NCBI GenBank assembly: GCA_024867545.1
Contig: JANFNE010000004.1
Coordinates: forward strand, 1,178,001-1,242,000
Direction: 5' to 3'
Length of the DNA: 64,000 nt
Source of the DNA: Phytopythium helicoides
Taxonomy: Eukaryota; Oomycota; Peronosporomycetes; Pythiales; Pythiaceae
Shown: in pieces, positions 1-11,281 of the stretch
Position numbering within the stretch: position 1 is the stretch's first letter
Layout of the letters: each line of letters starts with the position of its first letter
Made by a program: the position numbers and the translations under genes
Notes under the pieces: model-generated
Told to the model about the DNA's origin: nothing
Seen by the model: the letters and a program-made list of their open reading frames with translations, nothing else
Databases searched by the model: none

Positions 1-240
1 GATGCCGTTCTTGTACATGGGCTCCTCGCCGGCCTTGGGCGTGGGCATGGTCTGCATGTTGACCTTGACCAGGTCCATGGGGTGGCCCGTGGCCACGAGG
101 CACACGCCGCCGATGCCGCCCGTGATGAACGACACGAGGCCGGAGGTGGCTGCCAGTCACGTTAGCGCCTGCGCTCTCAACCTCGCAGGGGTCGCAACTG
201 GCCACGCACTCTGCTTCTTGGGCTGCTTCTGCTCGCTCAT
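1..240 (-). CDS. Mitochondrial carnitine/acylcarnitine carrier-like protein, 5' part only
   Basis: An SLC25-family inner-membrane carrier, cut off by the window edge. Exon 1 is 240..210 (ATG at 240) and encodes MSEQKQPKKQ. A 60-nt intron (209..150, donor GTGCGT, CTAAC branch site, acceptor CAG) follows, and exon 2 runs from 149 off the window. The spliced protein continues TTSGLVSFITGGIGG and then GHPMDLVKVNMQTMP. This is the first half-repeat of a mitochondrial carrier, with the signature P-x-D-x-x-K (PMDLVK) ending transmembrane helix 1. The run GHPxDLVKVxMQT is typical of the carnitine/acylcarnitine branch (SLC25A20/CACL), so I infer acyl-carnitine exchange across the inner membrane. Only about 60 residues are visible, so the carrier subtype is less certain than the family. 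Confidence 0.78.
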
Positions 241-1370
241 GGCGCTGGCTGCTGGTCGACTGCGAATCCCAAAGTGACGCGGGCGGAGGGGGCGGCGGCG
301 CGCAGCCGTCCGCGGCGACTGCGAGCTCTGACGCAGGCCACGTTGGGCGAGGAGGATGGATCCGCCGCGCGGTGTATAGTAAAACAAAGATCGAAAGAGG
401 GAGGTGCGCGATGACGCACGTCAGTTCGTGAAATGCAAGATCACCTGTATTGTTTTACAGAGGGTACGAAAGAAAGGAGGGATTTTGCATTGCGTTTTCC
501 AATCGAGCGCCGCAACTTCAAGGGCGTCCCGCTGTTGCGCTTGGACGCTCTGCGAGTGCAGGTGATCGAGCTGAAGCAGGAACCCACCACCTCCCCCGCG
601 GGCGTTAAACAGACAGATCGTCGCAGAGCTGCAGACCTCACTTCCCAACTTGACGCCAAGGTCCAGAACAGTCGTCGCCCCCCAGCTACCGACTTTTTGA
701 TGTTTTTGAACTTCAGACTCGGACGGCACATGGTCATCGCAGACCACGTGGCGATGGTGGACCTGGCTGGTGGTTGATGAGCTCGGGAACTATCCACGAG
801 GCGTTCGTTCGCGACGGCCCCGAGCCTGCAAGGATCAGCGGACGACGCTACGAGCGAGATCCACGAAGATGTGAACGATTTCCTTCCTCCCCATCGAGAC
901 AGAGTCTGAAGGCGCTCCCATGGAAAAATGCCGAGTGATTTCCATCCCCATCGACGACGGCAAGAGCCAGCATGCGGAGGCCAGTATTGAGGAGTGCGGC
1001 GGCACGAGAAGCACAGTGGGAGCCAGTCGTGGTCCCACATACAACTGCCAAGATGTTTTCTCAGTCCCGCACGCAGGCGCGAGACGAGGGACGCCGCTTT
1101 TTCCTCAGGAAATTTCGGAACAGTGACAGTTGATTCCTTCTTCCGCGGCCGCCGTTCCCTGCTCATTGTTGCATTTGCCGCCTCGAGAGCAAGTGACCTG
1201 CACTCCCGGGTCTGAGCCGCAGAAAGGGGAGAAACGGGTCGCGTGGCGTGAAGAGCAGCCGAGAGTGGACCCGCCCGGCCCCGTAGATAACCGCGCAACA
1301 CGAGCTTTGCCGTTCGCCTGCGTCCGTGCGTTTGTCTCGTGTGTGCGTAGCCGACAACCAAGACCCAGCG
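241..1370. other. Intergenic, no supported gene
   Basis: About 1.1 kb between the divergent carrier and the gene at 1371. Several frames stay open here, but they overlap each other on both strands, have no family signature and show the compositional look of GC-rich non-coding DNA. It should hold both promoters; I see no convincing motif. Confidence 0.5.
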
Positions 1371-1934
1371 ATGGCGGCCGAGCCCAGCAGCATGACCCTG
1401 GACCGCCACTTCCCCAAGCGCAAGAGCCGCCTCAGCGTCAGCGTACCCGGCGCCTGCCGCCTCGGCGGCGGGCTGCTCAAGTCGCCCAAGCTGTCGGCGT
1501 CGCCCGCGGCCCCCGACAACGCGGGGCTCGCATCCGCGCTCACGGCGCTCAAGGTGTCGCTCAAGCGCGACCTGGAGAGCTTCGCGCCGCCCACGCCCGC
1601 CGTCTCGCCAGCGCACGCTCGCGGCGGCGCCAAGCGCGCGCGCTTCGACTTTGGCGAGCTCGACGTGGAGCAGGAGGAGTCGCCCGTCACCAGCGCGTCC
1701 TCCTCGCCCGCAAAGCCCAAGACAAGTGCGATGATGGCTGTCAGCAGCCGCCTCAAGAAGGAGCTCGACAAGCGCCGCCGCCGCGACCAGGAGCGCGTCA
1801 AGGCTCCGCGCAAGCGCCAGCAGCTCGGCTACCTCGCCATCATCGGCGCCTTCCACCGCGCGGCGCTCGAGCGCAAGGCGTCGCTCAAGCTGCAGCCGTT
1901 GGACCTGGTGGCGGACACGTCCGCGCTACCGTGA
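1371..1934 (+). CDS. Unknown basic, probably nuclear protein (187 aa)
   Basis: Single-exon reading frame starting MAAEPSSMTLDRHFPKRKSR. I do not recognise a family. Visible features are an N-terminal basic patch (FPKRKSR), a second basic patch GAKRARFDF followed by an acidic stretch (GELDVEQEE), a serine/proline-rich middle, and a C-terminal highly charged helix (RLKKELDKRRRRDQERVKAPRKRQ) preceding a short hydrophobic segment LGYLAIIGAFHRAAL. The lysine/arginine clusters would serve as nuclear localisation signals. The frame could open a little further upstream (ATG at 1326); I chose 1371 because GATGGCGGCC is the better initiation context and the extension adds nothing recognisable. The low-complexity pattern and strong third-position GC support coding. 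Function unknown. Confidence 0.6.
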   Translation: MAAEPSSMTLDRHFPKRKSRLSVSVPGACRLGGGLLKSPKLSASPAAPDNAGLASALTALKVSLKRDLESFAPPTPAVSPAHARGGAKRARFDFGELDVEQEESPVTSASSSPAKPKTSAMMAVSSRLKKELDKRRRRDQERVKAPRKRQQLGYLAIIGAFHRAALERKASLKLQPLDLVADTSALP

Positions 1935-3276
1935 TTGTCGGCCGGCTGCCCGCTCCGTCGAGCTCCGACGCGCATCGCGGGACTGCCCGCGGCCGGATCC
2001 AGCCGCGCGGCTGTCGATTTTGAGCCTCCCGCCCGCCCGCTTGTCGTATCTATTGATCGGAACCATAGTATGCTAAGATAAAATCAACGTAAAGTATCCT
2101 CTCGACACCTCGGAGGCCCATGTCACTACCCGCATCATCATGGCGTCGTCTCATGGTGTCGCGCACCCACCGCTGGCTTCTCAGCCTCCCACTCCTCACA
2201 TCACTAAGGTGTCGCACTTTACGGCAGACGTTACGTCACAGTACAAGCTTGCGAGCAGCAGAGGGCGCAGCAACGGCGACGTCGACACCATTGGGCTCCT
2301 TCGGCCTTGGGCCATGGATACCCACCAGCTCGCATGATCTCATGCTTGCCCGTCACCGCAGCATTGGTACCCCACTCGCCCACTCCCAATGGACCCCACG
2401 ACTCAATGACGCAGAAGCGACCTCGCTCGATCGACGACCCAAGAGCGCAGACGCGACCTCGATCCACGGATGCACCTCCAGCCATGGCCATTGGCGCATC
2501 CATTGGCGAGCATCGACCGCTTCAGCGTCCACCCAAGCCGAACACGCACATTCAGCGGCGGCCAGAGAAGGAGCGTCGGCGGACCAAGTGGCTGCGGACG
2601 CGCGCTGTGGTCCACCGCAAGCCCAGCCGTCATCACTACGGTACTGCCACCATTGGCCACCGAGAGACCAAGCAGCCACCGTTCCCGCCATGAGGACGAG
2701 CGGCCAACGCGTGCCATCGTGGGGCGAGGTCCGCCGTGAGGACGCAGGCGGCAGAGCGGCGCGGCGAGGCTGCAGCGACGCGCACATGCTGCGGTTGCAT
2801 CGGGTTGTCAAAACAGGCGTGCACGTGTGCTCCGACTCTGGCAGTGAAAAACGAAACCGTACCTTGCCAGACCGTTACAGTAGCACTGAACTCAGTGTAC
2901 CCATGTGTTGATCGACTCAGAGCACGAAGCGACGTTGGCAAGTTGAAGTCACAGGCACCGCACCATGTGGCGCGGCCTCGCAGCCTGGCCAGTGGGTATT
3001 TTTGCTGCGTCAGGCTGTTCCGATGGATGTGTACACGGGCAACAGACCATCAGACGAGATTGGCGCCCACGTGGCCCTGCCGCGCCGAAATTGGCGCTCG
3101 CGGGCATAAATATCAAGGCTCTTACCCGACTCCTCCAGCGCACATGGTATTGACAGCGAGGCGATCCGATTTCATCAACACCGATCGCATCTCCGAAGTG
3201 TTTGACATTGACATCCCCGTGGAGCGAGCCATTTCGACACGCTGAACAAGCCAACTATCTCCATTAATCCACTGGA
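1935..3276. other. Intergenic, 1.3 kb, no supported gene
   Basis: Long frames on both strands (for example + 2120..2911) are mutually overlapping, rich in Ser/Arg/Pro/His and lack homology I can recognise. GC and codon pattern differ from the flanking genes. I treat it as intergenic, possibly with decayed repeat material. Confidence 0.45.
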
Positions 3277-4781
3277 ATGGGTTGTCCAGATGCGGAACAT
3301 GCAAGTGGCAGCGGGGAATCCAAAGTCCACAGCCTGTGGTACCTTGGTGTAATTCTCTCCATCGTTGGCTCCGTGTGCTCCAACATGGGCGTTAATCTGC
3401 AAAAGTACTCGTTTATGCGCGAAGCCAAGCGCCAAGTGACGCACAAGCGCAGCTACGTTCTCCAGCCACTGTGGGTCATTGGGCTGCTGCTGGTGATTGG
3501 CGGGAGCGTGCTCGACTTTGTAGCTCTTGGCTTCCTCCCACAGTCGCTCGCCGCGCCAGTCGGTGGCTCCACCATGATCGCAAACGTTGTATTTGCATCC
3601 CTCTTTCTCAAGGAAAAGTTCACGCGCCTGGTAAGGTCGACGAAAGGTAGCTATTCCATGTGCCCCAAATTGCTTACGACGAGTCCTGTCCACTAGGATG
3701 CGCTCGGAACGGGACTCGTCCTCGTGGGTATTTGCATTGTCGCGAGTTTTGCCGACAAGGAGAGCGGCTGCTACACGATCGATGAGCTCGTCGCACTGTA
3801 CCGTGAGCCGCTCTTCATCATGTACGCGTTTCTCATGGGATCAGCGGCAATAGGGATTTTCTTGCTATCGAAGCGCATGGAGAAGGTCAAAGCTCGCCAC
3901 GGGTCAAGCTCCCACGCATACAAGCGCTTCCGCAAGGTCGATTTCGCCCGCATGGCATCATTGCTTGAATGGCCAACACTAAGCCTATTTGATTGATCTC
4001 ACAGCTCCACCCAGTGAGCTACCCGGCATTATCGGGCATTTGTGGCGCACAATCTATCCTCTTCGCCAAGTCCGTTGCCGAGCTCGTCAAGACTACGGCC
4101 GAGGGCGATAGCCAGTTTGGCAATGTCATCACGTATGTGTTCGCGCTTGCCATGTTCGCAAGTGTCTTTTTGCAGATACATTGGCTCGCGCACGGGCTCC
4201 AGCATTTTGACGCCGTGTTTATCGTTCCCGTCTTCCAATGCTTTTTCATCTCGGTGAGCATCTTTGGCGGCGGCGTTTACTTCAAGGAGTTTGCACGAAT
4301 GGACGCTCTTTCACTCGCCATGTTCTTCTTTGGGGCGGGTATCACCATTTCAGGCGTCTACTTGCTTTCCCATCGTGACATGCATAGGCTCAAACCACGC
4401 GGGCGCTTCCGAGCCGCTGTGAGCACCATTATCTTCCTCAAGCGGTGCCAAAAAGCGCGAAATATCGAGTACCGCTGGGTTCAAGGGAACCATCTTCCAG
4501 TGATTCTCGGACCAGGAACTTCCAAGGTGATCCTCGACATCAAGGGTTCGAAGCCACCGTCGATCCAGCGACTTTCCAAGGCCTCGGTTGTTCCTGTCAC
4601 TTCAGGTCAAAGTGGCGGCCCACCGCCGCCACCACCCGAAGCTTTGGCGTCCAAGAAAGATACACCAGAACCACCAGCAATCGAAAACTCTCGGAAATTG
4701 TCAGCATCTACAACTATCACGACCACGAACCTCAGCGGAAGCTACCACGGAGATGGAGACATGGAAGATGATAGGAGATAG
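3277..4781 (+). CDS. NIPA-type magnesium transporter
   Basis: Three exons, 3277..3630, 3697..3936 and 4005..4781 (introns 66 and 68 nt, both phase 0), give a 456-residue protein. It belongs to the NIPA/DUF803 family of multi-span Mg2+ transporters of plasma and endosomal membranes, part of the drug/metabolite transporter fold. Visible hallmarks are LGVILSIVGSVCSNMGVNLQKYSF in the first helix, DFVALGFLPQSLAAPVGG followed by ANVVFASLFLKEKF, and in exon 3 LSGICGAQSILFAKSVAEL and then IHWLAHGLQHFDAVFIVPVFQ. About eight to nine hydrophobic helices are present. The C-terminal 120 residues are a cytosolic, low-complexity Pro/Ser/Thr tail specific to this protein. The donor of intron 2 (GTCGAT) is weak, so that border is the least certain. 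Confidence 0.88.
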
Positions 4782-4894
4782 CGGCAGCTTGATAGCCGAA
4801 TATACTAAACCGTAATAGAGACGATAGATTCCATGACCATTCTTTTGTTGTTCGCTTTACGGAACGGCGGGTGGATGTACACGATACGCAAGGT

Positions 4895-5935
4895 CTAGGC
4901 ACGCTTGAGCAGGCCGTCGCGGTCGACGGCGGCGCGCAGCTCGTCAATTGGGGCGATGTTTTCGTCCGGGAAGGCAAACTTATCGCCCGTGATGAGCTCG
5001 TAGAGCAGAATGTAGCGACGCGAGAGCTCCGTGACAAGTTCTGCCGGGGCCTCGGGGAGTACCTCGTCCTTGTAAGGATCGCAGTGCTCCTTGAACCAGA
5101 GGCGAAGGAACTCCTTGTCGATGTTCTCGGGGGACTTGCCTTCCTGCATGCGCTGCTCGTACGAGTGCGCGAGCCAGTAGCGGCTCGAGTCGGGCGTGTG
5201 GATCTCGTCAATGAGGCGGATGGTGCCGTCCTCCTCGTCGACGCCGAACTCGTACTTGGTGTCGACAAGGATGAGTCCGCGACGGGCGGCCTCCTGCTGG
5301 CCGAAGGCGAAGAGCTCGAGCGCCTTCTTCTCGCAGTAGTCCCACTGCTCCTGGGTCATGCGGCCGCTGGAGACAACCTCGGCGCCCGAGATGAGCTCGT
5401 CGTGCGTGTCGTCCTTGGTGGTGGGCGTGACGAGGTTCCGCGGCAGCTTCTGGTGCTGCACGTAGCCGTCCTGCAGCTTGTGTCCGCAGAAGTCGCGGGA
5501 ACCGTTGGCGTAGTTGGTCCACATGGAGGTGCTGGTGGAGCCCGTGATGTATCCACGCACGACGAACTCGACGGGGAAGACGCGGCACTTGCGGCAGACC
5601 ATGGCTGAGGCGTGCGGCGCGCGCAGCAGGTGGTTGGGCACGATGTGCTCCGTGTGGCGGAACCACCAGACGCTCGTGAGCGTGAGCACTCGGCCCTTGT
5701 ACGGCACCGAGGCGAGCGCGCGGTCAAAGGCCGACTGGCGGTCCGTGGCTACGAGCAGCACCGCGCGCTTGCTGGGCACGTCGTAAACATCGCGCACTTT
5801 GCCCACGAGCTGCTTGGCGCTGGCGTCCGCGTCGGCGCCCAGCAGCGCCGTGCCCGTGAGCACGGCGTCCAGGCGGATGCGCGGCACGTAGCCCTGCGTG
5901 CGGCTCTCGGCCTCGTGGATGAGGGTGGCGCTCAT
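4895..5935 (-). CDS. ADE1: Phosphoribosylaminoimidazole-succinocarboxamide synthase (SAICAR synthetase)
   Basis: Intronless, 346 residues, the usual size for the eukaryotic ADE1 type. It joins aspartate to CAIR with ATP hydrolysis in de novo purine synthesis in the cytosol. Signatures seen are GKVRDVYDV (nucleotide-binding beta hairpin) near residue 45, ATDRQSAFD, VEFVVRGYITGSTSTS (substrate loop), LVDTKYEFGVDEEDG and LIDEIHTPDSSRYW, all in order. The protein stands alone, unlike the bifunctional animal PAICS. The start at 5935 is the only ATG before the conserved core that leaves a normal N-terminus. It is transcribed away from the NIPA gene's 3' end (convergent, about 110 nt apart). Confidence 0.95.
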   Translation of the reverse strand: MSATLIHEAESRTQGYVPRIRLDAVLTGTALLGADADASAKQLVGKVRDVYDVPSKRAVLLVATDRQSAFDRALASVPYKGRVLTLTSVWWFRHTEHIVPNHLLRAPHASAMVCRKCRVFPVEFVVRGYITGSTSTSMWTNYANGSRDFCGHKLQDGYVQHQKLPRNLVTPTTKDDTHDELISGAEVVSSGRMTQEQWDYCEKKALELFAFGQQEAARRGLILVDTKYEFGVDEEDGTIRLIDEIHTPDSSRYWLAHSYEQRMQEGKSPENIDKEFLRLWFKEHCDPYKDEVLPEAPAELVTELSRRYILLYELITGDKFAFPDENIAPIDELRAAVDRDGLLKRA

Positions 5936-6553
5936 GGCGGGCGAGATCGAGATGGAGACTGGACGGCGTGTTGCTGACGTCGGTTGATGGGTACTTGCGC
6001 GTGTTTGACTGGTGGCGGTTAAGTGCGTATGCTAGATTCGCAGTCGAGCTAAGTGCGACGGCTGCCGACCCCGCGGAAGCCGATGGATAGGGTAGAATCG
6101 ATTTTAACAGGTTTTGTCGAAAACGTTGAAGACGGTCACCCACGATACCGTAGTACTTGCACCGGCACGAACGCGTCGCGAACGTGGCGGAGCTCCACTG
6201 TATCGTAGATGCGGAGGCGCGTGAAGGTCATGAAGGTGTCTGCAACCTGCTGGGCGTAGACGCACCACGCGGGACTCGAGTCTCGAGCGCGCGCGTGAGT
6301 GGACGCGAATGAACGGAATAAGATGGGCAGGCGGGCGCGTGTCAACCCACGCGGTGGCTTCGCGCCGCGCCGTACGTAGGTTATTGTTCTAGATTTGCCC
6401 CGTCCATTTGCATTTCACGCGGTCTGCTCTTGTTGACCTTAGCTCTCGTTACTAGCCACACATATGCCTACACCATCCTACCTTGCTACACCCCATCCAG
6501 TTCCTTTACGCACACACGCACACATGTAGTTGACGTCCATCGGTAGCTGACCT
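5936..6553. other. Promoter region of the SAICAR synthetase gene
   Basis: 618 nt between the purine gene start and the 3' end of the RWP-RK gene, both on the minus strand. No gene supported. It should contain the ADE1 promoter and the RWP-RK terminator; I see no clear motif. Confidence 0.45.
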
Positions 6554-7402
6554 TCAGCAGAGAATCGACTCGAGCGACATGCTGCTGCGGCGCTGCGCCA
6601 GCCGTGAGGGACGCAGCTCCTCGTCGTCCGACACGGCGCCGTTGGCTCCCGCAAGCGCCGGCGCAAACGCCGCCAGCGTGGGCGACGTGAGCGCCGTGGT
6701 GGACGCGCGGCGGCGCTTGGCCGGGTCGGCGGTCGAGGCCGTTGCGGACGCCGCGGGCACGGGCGACGGAGAAGCGAGACGCCCCGCGGCGATGCCGCGC
6801 GCGGCCGTGTTGGGGTCCTGCATGATGCACTCGAGCGTGAGCTCGAAGGCCGCGATCTTCTTGCCGATGTACTCGCGGTTGGATCCCTTGGCCACCGCCA
6901 GCGACTCGCGCAGCATGTCAATGCTCTTCTGGAGCGAGCGGATCTGCCGGTGCGGCCAGCGCTGGATGCCGTGGCGCCGGCAGATCTTCTTGAGCAGCGT
7001 GGCGCAGATGCCGAACTTGCGCGCCACGGCGGCGATCGGCATGTTGAAGCATCGGCGCAGGTCCTCAAGCTGCACCACTGGCGCGTAGCGCTTGGCGCTG
7101 GGCGTGAGCGCGCGACCCGTGGGGCTGACGGCGCGGCTGTGGGTGGCGGTCCTGGCGGACGCTGGCGGGGACGCGGCGGTCGCGGCCAGCGGGCTGACGG
7201 CACAGAGCGCGTCGAGGCTGAAGGCTTTCACCGGCGCTGGCTCGGGGTCCGCCGGCACCTGCACCGTGAGCTCGACCTTGGCGCGGTACGCTGGCGTCGC
7301 GTGCACGACCGAGTCGCGCTTGAGGGACATGAGGATCTCGCCCATGAGCACGTCGTCGACGCTGAGCGCGGCCGCGGGCGGACCGGCGTACGGCGGCGAC
7401 AT
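6554..7402 (-). CDS. RWP-RK domain transcription factor
   Basis: Single exon, 282 residues, starting MSPPYAGPPAA. The RWP-RK DNA-binding domain lies at about residues 108-160: VQLEDLRRCFNMPIAAVARKFGI, a helix-turn-helix in which the recognition part LLKKICRRHGIQRWPHRQIRSL carries the family's eponymous motif as RWPHR. The following helix (KSIDMLRESLAVAKG) is also usual in the family. RWP-RK factors are found in plants, algae, slime moulds and expanded in oomycetes, where they act as nuclear regulators. The C-terminus is Ala/Ser/Pro-rich with a basic patch (AKRRRAS) and ends MSLESILC. The frame stays open 220 codons upstream of this ATG, but that part is compositionally unlike the protein and has no known domain, so I start at 7402. 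Confidence 0.88.
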   Translation of the reverse strand: MSPPYAGPPAAALSVDDVLMGEILMSLKRDSVVHATPAYRAKVELTVQVPADPEPAPVKAFSLDALCAVSPLAATAASPPASARTATHSRAVSPTGRALTPSAKRYAPVVQLEDLRRCFNMPIAAVARKFGICATLLKKICRRHGIQRWPHRQIRSLQKSIDMLRESLAVAKGSNREYIGKKIAAFELTLECIMQDPNTAARGIAAGRLASPSPVPAASATASTADPAKRRRASTTALTSPTLAAFAPALAGANGAVSDDEELRPSRLAQRRSSMSLESILC

Positions 7403-10173
7403 GGAGCGGGCGGGGAGGCGACGCGGCCGTGCAGGATCCGACCGACCCACGTGCGCGGCAGCGGGCGCGAAGCGATGTGACCGGCCTCCGCGTCGAGACT
7501 TGGGGACGCGCGGCCGACCGGACGCGACCGCCGCGGGGCGAGGATGGACGGGCCGCAGTCGTGCCTCGCGGGCGACTTCGATTTTCCACCCGCACTTCAA
7601 GAATCGCATCCCCTCACCTCGCTTCGCGCGACCTTCGCGCGACCGCGAGAGCTTGCCGCGCGCGCGGATTGGCCGACCACGCCGGCCGGCGACCGCTCGC
7701 CATGCGAGCCGGCTGCTCAGACAGGACACGCGCGATCTTGGCGCCCCGGGGGCAGCTGCGCCCGCGACGACTTGGTCTTTGTATACCCGCGGACCCAATG
7801 AGACACGCCGCCGAGCTGACCCGCGCGCGTACCGTACGACGCAGCAGATCCACTGCAACTCGTCGTCACCAGTCGAGTGGCATGGCGAGGGCGGGCGGTT
7901 GGCGGTTGGCGTTGCATGCGACTTGCACGCCAACTCAAGCCCCGCGGCGCGGTCCTGCATGATGCATGCTGCCTGCACGCAGCGTTGGGCATGGCGGCTG
8001 CCCGCCCGCTTCTTCCCCACAGCCGCACGATAATGTTCGCGAGTTCTGTGGTCGAGGAGCACGGACCGCGCCGTTTCTTGCGTGCGGCCCCGAAAGATAC
8101 ATCCCCAGGGAAATTCCTGCTGGCCTGGAGAATGCGGGCTCGCGACGGTCGCTGGGGTGGCTGAAATGACATGGAGGAGGGTGGCGCAGGGATGAAAGCC
8201 CCAGGCAGATGACGGGCGGATGAACGACGGGTGGATCCGATGACTCGAGAATCCACTCGATTTTTGTAACGGCGTCGCTCGCGCGTGAATGAATGTCGAC
8301 TCGCCACGCCAGCAGCGCGTCGAGCTGGCAGGATCAGCCTCCTACAGACGGCGCTGCTGCTGGGCGGCACCGACGAGTCCCCTGCAACTGAAATCCAGCT
8401 CCATAGGAAGTTGCGGGCGTGCAGCCGACGACGACAAGGACGCGTTGCGCCGGTCGCACCCTTCGTAGAGAGAGATGCTTTCTGGTTTGGCAAATCCGCG
8501 TGGCGCTCTTGGCTTCCAATGACAACTCTCGCAATTGAGGGAGCCTCGCTGGCTGGCAGCCAGTGTCCGCACCCGCATCGCGACTGGTCCTCCTTGTCAC
8601 CCCACGTCGTGGGCTTCTTCGGAAAAACACGCTCCACGCGCCAAAGTTCCTCGACCTCTCGCTCGGCGGTGCCACTCGTCTAGAGGACCATCGAATGCTA
8701 CAGGACCACCCCACAGCTTGGTTCCCGTAAATGAATGACTGACTGCGTTGCAGCGTTTCGACATGTGGCGGCTGTTGTACTGCGAATCTCAGCAGCTCTG
8801 GCGTGATGATGAAGGTGCATTTTGGAGCCTGGACTCGAGCGGCGAGATGATGGCCTGCACGACGCGTGCGCACACACGAATGGCCAATCGCAGTTCGCAG
8901 CAGATGCGACGCGATGGCTGTGCATTGATTTGATTCTGTCGACGTCAACTGCTGCGATAAGGTTGTGATTGCGCGTGGGCTGACTCATTCTATCATTGCT
9001 AGCACTCTATCATTCAGTCAGTCTTGTGACGTCGATGGTGCTCGACACCTTGTCGCTGAGTCTTGCGATCCGCGGTAGATCGAACACCGACGAGGTGCTT
9101 GGACTTGGCAAAACTGCGGGTGGGTTCGAACGGGATCACTTGTCTTCCAGCATATCGCTTCTTCATCAAGTTCGAAAGAACACCCGCGCCGCAATCCCTG
9201 CATCAGTGCCTCTCCTGCCCTCTTCTGCTGAGCGCTGAAACCACTGCTATCGATATGATAGCGGCCATCTAACGAGCGACCGCATGTGCGTAACACCACT
9301 TCCGTCCCCGGCATCGCGCCGGAACCGACGAATACAACACATTTGAAACAGCCGTTGCGATGAAGGAGCCGCCATTGCGGTGCTCGAAGCGACTCTTCCT
9401 ATCATGTTGGCTATCTCAATCAAGCACCAAGCGACTCTGCTCACGCCTCCAATCACCGCAGCGGCTGGCAGTCCATGCGGTCTCCGCACTCTCGTCTGTT
9501 TGCTTGGTGCACCTCCCGAAAACTTCAGCAAGAAGAATCTCGGCACGAGGCAGCCGGTGCCCATCCCGTTGCCATCCCGTTGCCACGCTGTAGTGCTGAG
9601 CGCCGAGCACTAGAGAAAAACACGTGGGCAGCGACACTGGATAGATGAACTCGTCGTGGATTGGGAACCCATGCATGCACACACGACGTGTGAATGCAAT
9701 GCCAGCAATAGCGGCGGCAGCAGGAGAGCAAGCGATCAAGCCATCCACCACCATGTTGCACTAGCGTACCGTATTTTGCCGGTGAGGAAAGGCAACCTGA
9801 TCCCTACTGCACCTCTAATATTATGCATTGATATATACGGTTTTTATGAGATAGTGCTTTGTGATATTGAAGAGTAAGTATAGACATTTCATCGCACAAG
9901 ACAGGTTTTGCAGGAGCGACATGTCTTTGCTCCTTCTGCCACTAAACCTGTTCAGGCCAGCTTACGGGACAGCATAGCCCCATTTTTCTGCTTTGGTTTG
10001 GTTGAACCGACGGAACTGTTCACTGGCACCCAGTATGGTATAGCGAACTCCAGTCGAACTCAGCACGCGCTCGCTCAGCAACCCGTCCCCGTGCACCATC
10101 ACATCGCAACTCGCCGCGTCGGCCTCAGTCCTCGCTCGGCCGCCCTATTTATACGAGTCACGCGTGGCAGCCC
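7403..10173. other. Gene-poor stretch, 2.8 kb
   Basis: Between the 5' end of the RWP-RK gene and the orphan gene at 10174. Open frames occur on both strands but overlap, carry no domain I recognise and are rich in Arg/Ala/Ser/Pro. The part after about 8200 has lower GC and looks non-coding. I see no RNA gene, terminal repeat or transposase fragment. Confidence 0.45.
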
Positions 10174-10808
10174 ATGTCAGACGTGGTGGCGCCGAGCTTC
10201 TTTCCGACGCCCGTGGAGATCGCCGGTGGCCTGCGCTGGGTGCGCGCGCACCCCGTGGTGGCCACGGCGGCGGCGGCGGCGGCCGCGACGGCCGTGAGCG
10301 TCTTCACGTTCCTCCAGTCGCGCACCGACGACAGTGACGACGAGCTGCTCGCGCGCATGGAGCAGCTGCAGGTGGACCAGCAGCGCCAGTCCAGCGACGA
10401 GGAAGACGACGACCAAGACGAGCGGAGGGACACCGTGCGCGCGCTGCGGCCGCGCAGGAGCCGCCCCTGGGCCGCCCACGAGCGCCTGCCGACCGTGCTC
10501 GACTGCGCCTTCGTGGGCAAGCCGCTCGGAGAAGACGTGTACAGCAGCACGGACAGCGACGCGTCTTCGTCCCCCACGCGGGGCCGCAACACCAGCGTGC
10601 GTAAAGGCTCTCGTGCGGTTGCTTTTCTGTCGGGACTGACATTTTCTTCTGCTCGTGGGTGAAGCAGTTTGGCGAGCTGGACGCCGAGGAGCCCGCGACG
10701 CTGCTGCTGCTACCGACCAGACACCCGGGAGAAGTCGAGGACACGTCGGCCTCGCCCCAATGGGGCTGGTACGTCTCGACCACACCGCCCGAGGACTACT
10801 ACCCGTGA
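10174..10808 (+). CDS. Orphan single-span protein, paralogue A (187 aa)
   Basis: Two exons, 10174..10596 and 10668..10808 (71-nt intron, donor GTGCGT, acceptor AGCAG, phase 0). The N-terminus reads FFPTPVEIAGGLRWVRAHP followed by an Ala/Val-rich hydrophobic segment (about residues 27-45), a probable transmembrane helix. A long acidic, Ser-rich, charged domain follows, and the C-terminus is WGWYVSTTPPEDYYP. I recognise no named family. A clear paralogue lies on the other strand at 21476..22176. It shares the PTPxEhxxGhRWhRxxP N-terminus, an acidic run just after the hydrophobic segment, the WGW[YF]VS C-terminus and one intron just before the C-terminal exon. The arrangement suggests a membrane-anchored protein with a cytosolic or lumenal acidic tail; function unknown. 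Confidence 0.72.
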
Positions 10809-11281
10809 CGAATCGCCGCCGCTAGACCCCTGGACGCCTCCATGTACTACTACGACAAGGAAGAACAGTATAAAGTGTAACTATCCTCTCCTTCGAGAGA
10901 GAGAGACCCCTCTGCTCACTAGCGTGCTTGGCTCGCCTGCTCCTTCTGCAAACCTCACCCGTCGCCCCGTCCGTCATCACCTATATCACCTCGTGCTGTT
11001 CACGCTTGCATGTTCCCACCATGGAGGGTGGCAGACACGCGGCGTTCCGGTTCGCGGCTTTCCGGTTGAAGATGCAGGTGAAACGCCCCTGAAGGCCGGA
11101 ACGGTCGTCACATGCGACTGCTTGGCGCTCATCCTCTATGCGCTGTATGACGAGCGTCCAGCGTTTCGTGGAACAACTCACCAGCGGCTTGTCACCATGA
11201 CTAACTGGATAACAGGTCGAAGGCGGCGAGTCAAATATTGGGGTCTCTTGCTATAACTTAGGGGGTCTCATTGAATCTATC
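10809..11281. other. Short intergenic region between convergent genes
   Basis: 473 nt separating the 3' ends of the orphan gene and the KIX/LRR gene. It contains a short GAGA run near 10895-10907. No gene supported. Confidence 0.5.

Noticed and set aside
441..1856. 471-codon minus-strand frame
   Set aside because: Antisense shadow of the gene at 1371 plus GC-rich intergenic DNA; no family pattern.
2120..2911. 263-codon plus-strand frame
   Set aside because: No domain, low-complexity Ser/Arg/Thr composition, overlapping open frames on both strands; no splice logic links it to a neighbour.
7403..8062. 220-codon upstream extension of the RWP-RK frame
   Set aside because: Composition (Arg/Ala/Ser) unlike the protein, no domain, and a well-placed ATG lies at 7402.
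9118..9135. GGTTCGAAC, a possible tRNA T-loop
   Set aside because: No D-arm or acceptor stem around it.
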